Shown piece after piece: positions 53,767-64,000 of a stretch of DNA of 64,000 bases. The translations under genes and the position numbers were made by a program. Position 1 is the first letter of the stretch. Each line of letters starts with the position of its first letter. The notes below the pieces were generated by a model, which had not been told where the DNA came from, searched no databases, and saw only the letters and a program-made list of their open reading frames with translations. This DNA comes from Bemisia tabaci. Taxonomy: Eukaryota > Arthropoda > Insecta > Hemiptera > Aleyrodidae. Location of the stretch: the NCBI RefSeq assembly GCF_918797505.1, contig NC_092794.1, positions 34,896,122 through 34,960,121 of the forward strand, written 5' to 3'.

Positions 53767-56073
53767 AAATTCCTACGTATAAAATGAAGAGCTATAAAAG
53801 TTCTATATTAAAAAACGTGAAGTATTTTTTCCTTTCTAATCTGTTTAGGGACCCCAAATGTAAGTATTCCTATAAACACCTTATTTTGAGGAAATAATGA
53901 AACCTTGGACGAATTTTCCCATATATGAAGTTCACATAACTTTTCCTTTCGTTACATTTTGCACAGTGGGTATTCTTAGTATTGATAAGGGGAAAAAATA
54001 ACTCAAGAAACCAAATATCGTATCTATTTCTAATATATTACAAATTGAGGGATCAATAAAAATGTTCGGGTTATAAACCGAGCTATCACTTACATGGAAT
54101 CAATAAATATCATACAAATAAAGGAAGGGGTGAATTGGAATGGAAAGTTTACAAAGTTTACGCAGTAAGTATGTTAGACTTTCTTATTTCTGCAGTCAAA
54201 GACATCAAGTCCTTTTCTAGAAAGATTCACTTTGTTTGTCACCACCAGCGCCTTCATAGCGCACTGTTCTGTTTTTTGTTTTAAGATGCCACGAGAGAGG
54301 AGGGGCATCCTTCGTGCCGCATTCGTTAAATGTAGAGTTAGATGATGATAGTGTTTAGAGTAGCTGTTAATGTAGATGTTAAATGTAAAATTCTACGTAG
54401 AGTTATGACATATGGTCGCTACATTTGTTGTCAGTCAAGTTTACTAGGGTTAATTTTCATAATTTTCTAAGTGATTTTCTAATTTCTGTTAAATACAACC
54501 TATCTTCATCCAACTAAAGTTGAGAGACACGCTGCATGTAACATCAAGCCTTAACCTTCTATTGGTAAAAACTTCAAGAGGAACCAGTCACTCTCTGGGC
54601 ACAGCCATCATTCAAAATCTTAAACATCACTGTGGAAGCACTGATAGCGACATAAAAAATATACGTTGAAAGATCGAACTCTCACAGCAATATGGAATGA
54701 ATCTATAAAAAATACGCACAATGTATAGCAAAGATTACAAAAGAATGGTAGTCAGAATAAGGGAGCAAAGGCCGCATTCCTCCTCACATTGCCATATGCT
54801 GACATAAATCGCCAAATTAACAGGATGGAAGTGGGGCTGCATTAGAGTAACATGAGATTCGTTTTGGAATAGCTTTGGTATTACACATATATAAACAGTT
54901 AATTTCAAATAAGGCAGAGCAGAAGGAAAGTAAAAAATAATTTAAACAAAAGAGAGTAATATACGTTGTGAACACTCCAGGGTGCCAGAGAAGGGATTAA
55001 GAAGTAAAAACATAGTGTGTCATGAGTCGCTTATACTTGACTTTCTATCTAAAAAAAAATGCATTGATTACAGCCTCTTGGTACTGTTGGTTTAGATATA
55101 GAATGTACACTAAGGAGAGAAATGAGAAAATGAGTTCTGTATTTCAGAGTGCCCGGCATGCTAGTGCATTATTAGAAATTACTCTTTTGATCAGGGTATG
55201 AACTAATTTCTAAAGATCGACCAGACTGGGATTCCGACGTACAAATGTTTTCCGGGTCTGAAATTAAAATAAGACTCAACATGGGTTGTAGATTCAATAC
55301 GACAAGCACTAGTAAGGGATAGGTTAGTACAAGTATTACTATTTAATAAATGCGTTCAAGAACAGCTACCATTTACACGATAACAAATTGCATGATGTGT
55401 TGATGGTGACAAATTACTCAACGATTTTCTTTTTGGGTATGGCGGGGCGTAAGAGGGGGCGGGTTAAATGAGTGTTTTTGTTCATATAACTTAAATGGAC
55501 ATAACATCGACCAAGATTATCATTACGATACGCAGTTATAAGAAATGATACTTCTTCTTCAGCATTTGTGCAGTACTTCAACATGCACTAAAAAAACATT
55601 TGGGGCTCGGAAGGCATAGACGTATACGAAACTTCGGTTTTAATTTTTCATGCGTCACTTATTTCAATGGGCAAGAAAATGAACGAGAGCAGAGATTTTC
55701 TATTTAACATAAAGCGAAGCTCATAAGAAACAAAAACCGATAGTAGATTGTTATTTATACAAAGGAGCAAAAATTTGTACAGTTAGGTATACAATAATTG
55801 ACGAAAAACCTTATGACATTAAAAGGCACTTAATTGTATGTACACTTTCACTTACAGTAGATATGAGAGATATGATGAGACATGATGCTCACATGAGCCA
55901 AGTAAAACAATGACGAAGTAAATAACTGCACAGTGAGCGCTGAGTGTGTCTTGTACTGGAGATGTATAAAGAAACGAACACCTAAAAATTACACAATTGC
56001 CAATGAGTAATTTTTCTGTCCACGTCCTTGGGGGGGGGGGGGGGGGTTGTAGGCAAGAAGTACTCAACACTCA
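53767..56073. other. Long AT-rich stretch without recognised features
   Basis: No frames with recognisable domains, no inverted repeats with clear ends, and no tandem arrays, except a G17 tract at 56031-56047. This is the best candidate in the window for unique host intergenic or intronic DNA. Confidence 0.4.
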
Positions 56074-56293
56074 CAAGGGAAGGCTACCGATTGTCCCCCT
56101 CAGATCGGGTTCAAATTTGGCAGAGAGGTAGAATAGGTTAATATAAGAACCCGTATTTTTGTTAGGTGCCAATGCCCAGCCGTTTTTGAGTTATGAATTT
56201 TTGAAGTTGCCGTTTTTTCGTGTCAGCGACGCGCTCAAGTTGAGCCTACTGTGCGCGCACCTTTTAATGCAATCCGAATGTCTTACCGCTCAA

Positions 56294-56369
56294 GAGAGAC
56301 AGTTGTCCAAGCGGTAGCGCGCTCGCCTATAGTGCTGCAGGTTCGGAGTTCGATACTTGTTCCGCGGGT
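56294..56369 (+). ncRNA. tRNA-like sequence, left arm
   Basis: AGTTGTCCAAGCGGTAGCGC (A-box region), CTCGCCTATAGTGCTGCAGG and GGAGTTCGATAC (B-box region) follow tRNA order and spacing. Acceptor and anticodon stems are imperfect, so it is a tRNA pseudogene or SINE-like promoter. Confidence 0.55.
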
Positions 56370-56611
56370 TCGATTTTTAAAATTGATTATTTTGTTTTTT
56401 AATTGCTTCATCACAAGAAATTGTAAGTCACCTTGTAGACGTTGTGATGCTAATTATATTTTTTTCCTTTTTCGTCAAACACTCATTAAAAAAAATAAAA
56501 AAATAAAATGTACATAAAAAATAATTAGAATCATAACGTCTACAAGGTGACTTACAATTTCTTGTGATGAAGCGATTAAAAAACAAAATAATCAATTTTA
56601 AAAATTGAACA

Positions 56612-56684
56612 CACGGAACAAGTATCGAACTCCGAACCTGCAGCACCATAGGCGAGCGCGCTACCGCTTGGACAACTGTCTCTC
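56612..56684 (-). ncRNA. tRNA-like sequence, right arm
   Basis: The inverted copy of the left-arm sequence, differing at a few positions (for example CCTATGGTG for CCTATAGTG). Both boxes are preserved. The two copies face the axis. Confidence 0.55.
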
Positions 56685-56906
56685 ATGAGCAAAATGACAT
56701 TCGGATCGCATTAAAAGGTGCGCGCACAGTAGGCTCAACTTGAGCGCGTCGCTGACACGAAAAAACGGCAACTTCAAAAATTCATAACTCAAAAACGGCT
56801 GGGCATTGGCACCTAAAAAAAAAATACGGATTCTTATATTAACCTATTCTACCTCTCTGCCAAATTTGAACCCGATCTGAGGGGGACAATCGGTAGCCTC
56901 CCCTTG

Positions 56907-57464
56907 TCAGAGTGAAACCCGATCGTAGTACCATGAGGTTGTTGGTTCTTCAGATATGTGCAGACAGAAGATAGTATTCTTTTCCACGTTGATAAAAACG
57001 CGACGGTTCTTAATGCCCACTCATCAAGGCTCTAATGATAAATAACTGGAATAATCCAATTTTAACGACAGGAGAGAAAATCTTACAGGGAAAAAATTGA
57101 GCTTTATTTCGTATTCTTGCACGAAGAGTTAATTTTATTGAGTTAAAAATGCAATCTAAGTTTCAAATAAAATTTGACCTCCAAAATTACTTCACCTGTC
57201 TTTTTTGTAAAATCATGGACAATTTTTAAATTGATCGTCTGGGAAACTTTCCTAAACAATTTTCTGCCTTTCAGTGCTTGTATAGAAAAATAGTTGACAA
57301 TATTTATACTATAAAGGCATCATTTCAAAAGTCCATACTTCAATGATGAACCAAATTATGTCCTAAATATTACCTATTATAAATCTTAGAAATATGTGAA
57401 CACTAATCAAAGTTCAAGAAATTAGAGCCATTAATGCCATCAATCTTAGCCACAGTAAACATCG
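56907..57464. other. No gene recognised
   Basis: AT-rich DNA with no supported feature. Confidence 0.4.
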
Positions 57465-57466
57465 TA

Positions 57467-57721
57467 TCGACGGTGTAAGTCAGCAATCACATAACTCGTT
57501 TGCGGTGTCTGAAAATCTCCGCCTCTTTGTTATTTGTTTAAAGGAGACCAAATTGACATCATTCCTTGAAGATTTTGCAGAATTCATTTCGCACGGAGAA
57601 GAAAAATCACGGCAGTTTTAAAGAATTGCCGTTGAGGAGTTTTCCGTTCAAAAAATAAAGAATGATAGCAAGTCTGCGACGTCGCAAACCGAGGTATGTG
57701 ATTGCCGACTCACACCGTCGA
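57467..57721. mobile_element. Small TA-flanked MITE (TCGACGGTGTAAGTC)
   Basis: 255 bp, ends TCGACGGTGTAAGTCAGCAA and its inverse, TIRs of about 45 bp, TA on both sides (57465-57466, 57722-57723). No coding capacity. Confidence 0.78.
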
Positions 57722-57723
57722 TA

Positions 57724-58480
57724 TAGCACTGCAGCTGGTGCTCCTGAAAGTTCGAATATAACCGATAGATCGGTGTAAACTTTATCTTTCTCTCTGATCT
57801 TCTCCTTTCGCTCATTTTAGTAAATCATAGATCTGTTTCCCTTCTGGAGTAAATCAGAATGAATGAATGTTCTTCTTAAAAGTAGGCACTTGTTCAACTT
57901 GAAACTGATTACATAGGCCTGATTGGTAGAGCAAGCAATTCCGACATAGAAGAAAAGTCAGTAACTTATGAGGGTTACTTTGAATGAAGTACCAGTTTCT
58001 AGAGCTATCAGGCAGTTAAACCTCTGGGCAATTCAATTTAAAGCGGGGTTCAAATTATTCAACTGAATAATTAAGCATTTCTCTTCACAAAGGTGCCATA
58101 TTGGGCATCTTTTCATCATGTGTCTTTGATAAGTACAATGAGTATGATTGTTGTAGATTATTACACAGTTTAGAGGAAAAAATTGGCATATTAGTTAAAG
58201 ACTCGTGTCTGTTAACATGCAGAAGATGAGAGGGGTTCATGGTTAAAAAGCTACTAAAAAATCTAAAACCACGGATGGGAGTAGCTCTTTTGCAAGAGAA
58301 AAAAATGTTAAAAAAATAAAAATAAATGAATATTACAATAAAAACTAATAGAAAAAATGGAGTATTGCTTTTAGAAAATACACAAGAAGCTCTGGGAGAT
58401 GACAATAAAAACTTAGTAATGAGTTGAACAAAGAGTTAGTCGAAAAAAACTGCAAGGACCTTGCAACTAACAATACGTCA
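57724..58480. other. No gene recognised
   Basis: AT-rich. A 106-codon minus-strand frame (58085-58405) is hydrophobic and Phe/Ile-rich, as expected from A-rich DNA, with no domain. Confidence 0.4.
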
Positions 58481-58482
58481 TA

Positions 58483-59704
58483 CAGGTTGTCCCAAAAGTC
58501 CGTGTCCCCCCCCCCCCTCGTAACTTTGGAACGGATAGAGATAGAAAAACGAAACTTTGGGAATGTTTCTATCTTAAAAGGGACCATCTTCTAGGGGGGG
58601 GGAGTCAAAATTTTTGTCCCCCACTCAGGGGGGGCGCGGGGGCCCCCAACTTTTTTTTTTCAAATGGTAACCCCTGTCTTGTGATACATCATTAGAAAGA
58701 GCATAAAAAACTAAACATTTTGGCGCAAATTTCAAACCAATATCTTAATTTTTGACCGAGTTATGATAGGTTGACCTATTTTGACCTTTGACCTATTTTC
58801 AAAAAATCATAACTCCGGTTCAAATTATCGTAAGGAAAAAAATAAAACGGGAAAATTTACCAAATTGTAAGCACTTTTAAGTAAAAATCACAGAAATTAC
58901 TTCAAACTAATTTTAAGGGGGGTTTCGGACCCCCAAATACGTCATTTTAAAGGTCATACGATTTTCTCGCGAAATGAGCCAATTTTCCCTTTCTTTTCCT
59001 CAACATTATCTTAGTAAGTTCAAAATTAGTTCAATATTGCGTTTTCGAGTCCCCAAATTTCGAACAAAGTTTTTTTAAAAAAATGAAGTTTAAATGGTTG
59101 AATTGAATCACCTTAAATTTCGTTTTTAGAATTTTTCCCGAAATTTGGGGACTCGAAAACGCAATATTGAACTAATTTTGAACTTACTAAGATAATGTGG
59201 AGGAAAAGTAAGGGGAAATTGGCTCATTTCGCGAGAATATCGTATGACCTTTAAAATGATGTATTTGGGGGTCCGAAACCCCCCTTAAAATTAGTTTGAA
59301 GCAATTTCTGTGATTTTTACTTGAAAGTGCTTACAATTTGGTAAATTTTCCCGTTTTATTTTTTTCATTACGATAATTTTAACCGGAGTTATGATTTTTT
59401 GAAAATAGGTCAAATTTGACCTTTGACCTATCATAACTCGGTCAAAAATTAAGATATTGATTTGCGGTTTGCGCCCAAATCCGTAGTTTTTTATGCTTTT
59501 TCTAATGATGTATCACAAGATAGGGGTTACCATTTGAAAAAAAAAGTTTGGGGACCCCGCCCCCCCCCCCTGAGGGGGGGACAAAAATTTTGGCCCCCCT
59601 AGAAGATGGTCCCCTTTAAGATAGAAACATTCCCAAAGTTTCGTTTTTCTATCTCTAACCGTTCAAAAGTTACGAGGGGGGGTACGGACTTTTGGGACAC
59701 CCTG
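58483..59704. mobile_element. TA-flanked hairpin element F (CAGGTTGTCCCAAAAGTCCG)
   Basis: 1,222 bp, TA on both sides (58481-58482, 59705-59706). It is an almost uninterrupted inverted repeat with its axis near 59095, including C/G tracts at 58507-58517 and 59563-59579. The terminal CAGG(T/G)TGTCCCAAAAGT is shared in style with elements C and D and with the mariner at 6074. No coding capacity. Confidence 0.88.
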
Positions 59705-59706
59705 TA

Positions 59707-62340
59707 TGGGCCCATTTTGATCACAGCTCCAAAAATGTGGTCAATCTTATGTTTAAAAATAGATGAATATCGAAACCACCAACTAGTTAGTAGTTAGATG
59801 GGAAATGATACAATTAAAATCCACATACTAAAATGATGCCCTATATGCCACAAGTTTTGACCCTTATCAGACATGCTCCATATTTTCATGGATGATATAA
59901 TAGCTCGAAAGACACTCCGCTACGGCTGTCATTATGGCGACCCTCCGGGGAAGGTGTCAACCGCTGCGGTGAAATCATTACCATGGTATAATGATGGAGA
60001 CAGAATTTTGAAGCGGATTGTGAGATCTAATGGGTTTTCTCATTCATTTCCTAGAGGAATGGCGCTATGCGATGACACCCGAAAATATCCCACTTCAAAA
60101 ATTAGTGAAATTTAAACCATTGATAGAGACTCGACTACAGACCTCCAAACACGTAATTATTTTGAGTAACGTGCAGGTGCGAATAAGATGATGAACTCGC
60201 TCACGAATTTAATGATATTATCATACCCACAGGCAATGATTTACGGAATGGTACAGCCCTCACATAGTCTTGGCGGCCACTTTAAAACTGATCAATTGTA
60301 CAAAAAATGAAAAACTTGCAACCACTGTACATTCTAAGCTGATGGAAGGGTAGGGGCACAGGGTAGGGACTGAAAAGCTGTATCATTGAATACAAAATCA
60401 AAATGTATGAGGTATAAAAGGTTTAGGTTTGACACACTATTCAGAATTTAAGACACATAATCTGTTCGTACAACACCAAACAGACACAATTTTCAAAGTA
60501 ATAGGTACAGAGGAACCAGGTCAAAATTGGCCATCCAAAACTACTCTAAAAAAAGAAAAGTACCTCCAGATAAATAAATTTGAATAGATTTAATTTTATT
60601 AGGGGAAGGGGGGTTGTTACATACCAAGCTTGGAAACTTGTTGATTTTTTCAAAAGGAAAAGGGTACGTGCATGAAGGGTAAATTTTCGCTCGCCGTGAA
60701 TGCTTTTTAACTTGCCACGTTCTATCACTAGACAATGTCCGTCACCGCTGATAGTATGAGGCCTCAAAAAAGTTTGGGGGCGACGCGACAAAGAGTCAGA
60801 ACTCGAAATCGGCAAAAGTTAAGCGAATTTTCAGCTTGAAAAATAAAACGCATGTGGCGATTGAGACAGGCGTTTTTGGCGTGACAAAGGCATTCAGAAA
60901 ATGTATGACATGATAGGATTTGGTCAACTTAAGGTCAGCGGGCTGATTAATATAAGTTTAAAACAGCCCGATAAGACATCGAATTGCGATATATTTCACG
61001 GTTAAGGGAGGGTTATGTCGTGACTTGTCAGGCCGACAGAGTTTCAATGATCCTGGGCTGGTCTCGTCTCCGAGGCGCCGGAAAGATATCAAAAATACTG
61101 ATTTTTCCGCGCTTTGGCCAATTCCGAAAACAGCCCATTTTTTACCTTGATGAGAAACTGATATGTTTTTCCTGACTCGCAAGTAGCCTACCTCGCTCTT
61201 TTAACGTATGCTGGGGAAATGTTTCGGTCGAGAGTTGTGGGAGCGAAAAGGAGCGACGATTGGGAAAATCGGCTACTTCAGAATGCGCGCGCGGTACATC
61301 TTGTGGGGTTCTCCCGCACGCCAGACATGGAACACCTTTACAGCCAGAGAGTGGCTAGAGTCCACTCGTGATTCGCTAAGTTATCTTATGCTTAACGGGA
61401 CTCTTGCGATACCAAAAATTGCCAAAGTCACATGCAAACCGTTCGAAAGTACAGATATTGGGTTTTATTTGTCTGTGTGATCATCATTCAAATCTCAGAG
61501 GTAGAAGTATTCACTCAGTATTGCATCCAATTCAGTGCAGTACATTTGAAAACGTATTATTAACTTAAGTCTCTACTATGACAAGGTTGCTAGTAGGTGG
61601 AGCAGGTGACAAACATCAAAGGTTGAAAAAAACCTCTTCTCACTCACCCCCACCCCACCATCTCCCACCTGGGGGTCGCAGCCATGTTTCTTTTTTAATC
61701 CTAGGAGTCTCCATGAGGCCCAGTGGACCTACTCCTTTCCTTAAAGCTTTGTTTTGATGACGTATTTCGTAAACTGTTTACGGATTTCGTTAGCGGTTGA
61801 CGAACGAAATTTTTCTTTCATAAAGGTACTCTAGTCAGACTTGTCTCGTTACGCAGAGTTGTCATATCTACCCCGGCTCGTGCAGGAGCTCGTAACCGAG
61901 CGTACTCGTGTATGTTATCGGCTGGCGTGATGCATTCGTGCTCTGGACAATTTTTCGTGCCGAAGAATAAATACGCAGAGAACATCTCAAAACAGCGCTG
62001 AGATGAAAATTCATTGTGTGAGGACTAGTAGTACAGCACACACGCTATTCGAGACCGGAGGACACACGACAACACTGCGAGACTGGTCGAGGTATGCGAT
62101 TCCGAGAATTGAGAGGGAGGGGACGTTTTCCGACTGATCAATGCCGCGCAAGCAGTTTCTAATAGCCGAGTTTCCCGACCTTCGCTTCTTTTCGTTCTCG
62201 TAACTCGCGACCAACAAAGTCCCTAGCACACAGAAAACGAGAAAGGGGAGCTTTTAGTGAGTCAGGAAGAACAAATCGGTCATCAGAATAAAAAATTGAC
62301 TATTTTTGGAAGTGGCCTAGGCGCAAGAAGAGGATTACTC
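59707..62340. other. Long stretch without recognised features
   Basis: Short frames up to 90 codons (59873-60115 plus, 61208-61480 plus, 60546-60815 minus). None has a domain I recognise. GGTACTCTAG near 61826-61835 resembles an M1 end but has no partner. It could be host intergenic DNA. Confidence 0.35.
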
Positions 62341-62475
62341 ACTTGAACGTTACTCATTCTTTGGTTAGACGCGTTATCCTCGTGCGACCATCCTCGGTGG
62401 CTGCGCTCAATCGCCGAAGATGGCCGCACGAGGCGACCGCGACGCGGCCGACCAAACAATAAGTAACGTGCAAGT
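62341..62475. mobile_element. Short hairpin MITE
   Basis: 135 bp from ACTTGAACGTTACTCATTCT to its inverse ending ACGTGCAAGT. The inner stem CCTCGTGCG...CGCACGAGG closes around a short GC-rich loop. Near-full-length hairpin. Confidence 0.65.
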
Positions 62476-62800
62476 AAGTAATTCAATTATTGGAACTTAT
62501 TAATTATTGGAAGTTCTCGTGCAAACCTTAACCTCACCGTTGAGTAAATAAAGGCGTCTTTTACATAGCGTTCCGGCGCGGCGCCTCGAAGACGAAATCC
62601 TAACTCTGTCAAGTTGCGCATTTTTTGAAGACTCTAGTCACGTTCAAAACGTCAGTCTAAACCGCCATTTTCAATACTTCTCACTTCTCAGGTTGAAAAT
62701 TCGTTCGAATTTTGACGATTTTGAACTATTGTGGATTCTCTGCGAATCTCCTGTGAGGACAAGGCAATGATAATTATCGATAACGAAGTGTCCGGGATCA

Positions 62801-62803
<3 letters not shown>
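62476..62803. other. No gene recognised
   Basis: No supported feature. Confidence 0.4.
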
Positions 62804-62858
<55 letters not shown>

Positions 62859-62876
62859 TAATAATAATAATAATGA
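62804..62876. repeat. (AAT)n microsatellite
   Basis: About 24 AAT/TAA triplets with one AAC interruption. It produces a poly-Asn run in one frame (62731-62934); that frame has no other recognisable feature. Confidence 0.92.
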
Positions 62877-63495
62877 TAGAATGAATATTAAACCTGCATT
62901 TTTTGTAAACCCCGAAAAAAAGACGTTAAAGTGAGCAATGCCTCATAGTTTAAAAAAAAACAATCGTCCTCTTCCCCCCCCCCCCCCCTCTGCAGGAAAA
63001 GCTCTCATTAACTGGATTGAAAACTTCATCTAACTGAATCGGCTCAGCAACTTTGAGGAATCCAATGAAATCAGTATTGTGAAATCCTCAAAATTCAGAT
63101 TGGGGGGAATCCTAGGGTGAGCCAAAAAACAGACTTATTCAAAAATCAAAAGGAAATAATGTGGAAAAGTTGTGTATGACGAGTTTTGCACTACCTAAGA
63201 GGCATCAGGAAGGTATAACAAAGGTAAAGGTAATACTATTATCAAGTTTAAAGCGATCTTCTCTTGCCTCTGAAAATGAGCTGGTATAAAACACGACGTC
63301 AACAAAATAATTATTGCTCCATTATCATCTAGGTACAATAGACAGAGTCTAAGAAAACTAAAGACCGAAGTTTTTGGTTATTGCGAAGTCACTCCAAAAA
63401 AATTTCGAAATTCGCTGCAAAGTCGATAAATATCGTGTTCTTTGATTCTCCTAGAGTTTGCTTAAGAACAGACTAAGCGTCAAAGATTTTCATCC
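62877..63495. other. No gene recognised
   Basis: A C14 tract at 62975-62988; otherwise no supported feature. Confidence 0.4.
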
Positions 63496-63497
63496 TA

Positions 63498-64000
63498 CAG
63501 GGTGTCTCACGAAAAAGGAGCCACCTGGGATATCTGGCGAACGGGTTGGAATTTCGAAAAACGGTAAAAGAGGTGTTCGTTTATATCGTGGGGGACACCT
63601 CTCGACGTATTTTAAATTTTCCCGAAATGCGGTAGGGGCGCGGGGCGGGGGTGCCCCTCCCGTAAATCGAACTTTTCAAATGGCACTCCCACATTTTTAT
63701 TTCAGAAATAGATTCTACGCAAAAAGAACAAGCCACCCTGTCCAAACCGGATGAAAATCGGACCATTTTTCAGCGATTGGCAGAGGTTGAAACATTTTTC
63801 GAACGCTCTTTTCAAAAAATCCCCACGCCGAATGGGATTGCCGTATCAAACCAAACTCTCCGACAAAAAAACTCTTAAGCAGTGCCCTTTCGATAAAAAA
63901 GAAAAAAATATACTGTACTCGAAAACTGGAGCACGCGGAGCCCTTTTCTTCGACATTAAGATGCGATTTACCGAACATTTCCGAGGGGCGCTCATCGGGA
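63498..64000 (+). mobile_element. Hairpin element D, second copy (left arm, cut by window end)
   Basis: It starts CAGGGTGTCTCACGAAAAAG after TA (63496-63497). It follows the left arm of 50612-51892 from end to end of what is visible, with roughly 10-15% visible differences, up to GAGGGGCGCTCATCGGGA at the window edge. The right arm should lie beyond 64000. Confidence 0.85.

Larger units (their letters stand above)
56074..56906. mobile_element. Palindromic element with a tRNA-like sequence in each arm
   Basis: 833 bp, ends CAAGGGAAGGCTACCGATTG and its inverse, arms of about 410 bp at high identity, axis near 56490. TCA lies on both sides (56071-56073, 56907-56909), a possible 3 bp duplication. 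Each arm carries a divergent tRNA-like segment. 73-88 codon frames on opposite strands reflect the duplication, not genes. Confidence 0.78.

Noticed and set aside
56294..56684. Two functional tRNA genes
   Set aside because: Boxes A and B are recognisable, but acceptor and anticodon stems do not close, so a tRNA-like relic is the safer call.
62731..62934. Poly-Asn protein
   Set aside because: It comes from an (AAT)n microsatellite, and no conserved sequence flanks it.

Overview
The window is eukaryotic and almost entirely made of mobile and repetitive DNA. It is AT-rich, and no continuous host gene is visible in any frame. The transposon families present (Helitrons, hAT-like and Tc1/mariner-like elements, a MULE fragment, a non-LTR retrotransposon, Foldback-type elements, TIR elements with a tRNA-like box) are typical of an arthropod, most likely an insect. 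A hemipteran is plausible, but I cannot fix the species from sequence alone. Nearly all open reading frames are translations of repeats. The four real protein signals are remains of transposon genes: a non-LTR reverse transcriptase, a mariner transposase C-terminus, a MULE transposase C-terminus, and a nuclease-like plus CXC-domain protein carried by a DNA transposon.

Layout. 1-460: 3' end of a Helitron. 461-2690: nothing recognised. 2690-8500: a Foldback-type element with ~175 bp satellite arms and a (TTTGATGTG)n core, hit by a 1.1 kb CCCAAGTAGCA element, a defective mariner and two copies of a hAT-type MITE (called M1 here). 8500-13281: more CCCAAGTAGCA elements and an old foldback split by a TA-flanked MITE. 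13290-16101: a hAT-like element with 712 bp TIRs and a perfect 8 bp target duplication. 16797-22976: a CCCAAGTAGCA relative, then three TA-flanked hairpin elements, the last of which cuts a MULE transposase. 25386-28403: a second Foldback element forming a 2.7 kb palindrome around an (AAACACATC)n core.

29073-38958 is one reverse transcriptase pseudogene broken into three parts. A hAT-like element (29204-36513, 8 bp TSD) separates parts 1 and 2 and itself contains a Harbinger-like MITE and a 6.15 kb long-TIR element. A 979 bp Helitron (37107-38085) separates parts 2 and 3. The reading frame is exact across both junctions once the insertions are ignored. 41125-47592 is a DNA transposon with ~900 bp TIRs encoding the nuclease-like/CXC protein; M1 interrupts its gene and a 3.09 kb minus-strand Helitron interrupts its right TIR. 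47593-64000 holds a 45 bp minisatellite, more hairpin elements, a candidate solo LTR, a palindrome with a tRNA-like sequence in each arm, small MITEs, and unique AT-rich stretches.

The genes do not form a pathway. The value of the window is its insertion chronology: target-site duplications and restored reading frames show which element jumped into which. It resembles a heterochromatic TE nest or possible piRNA/endo-siRNA source; that functional reading is inference.
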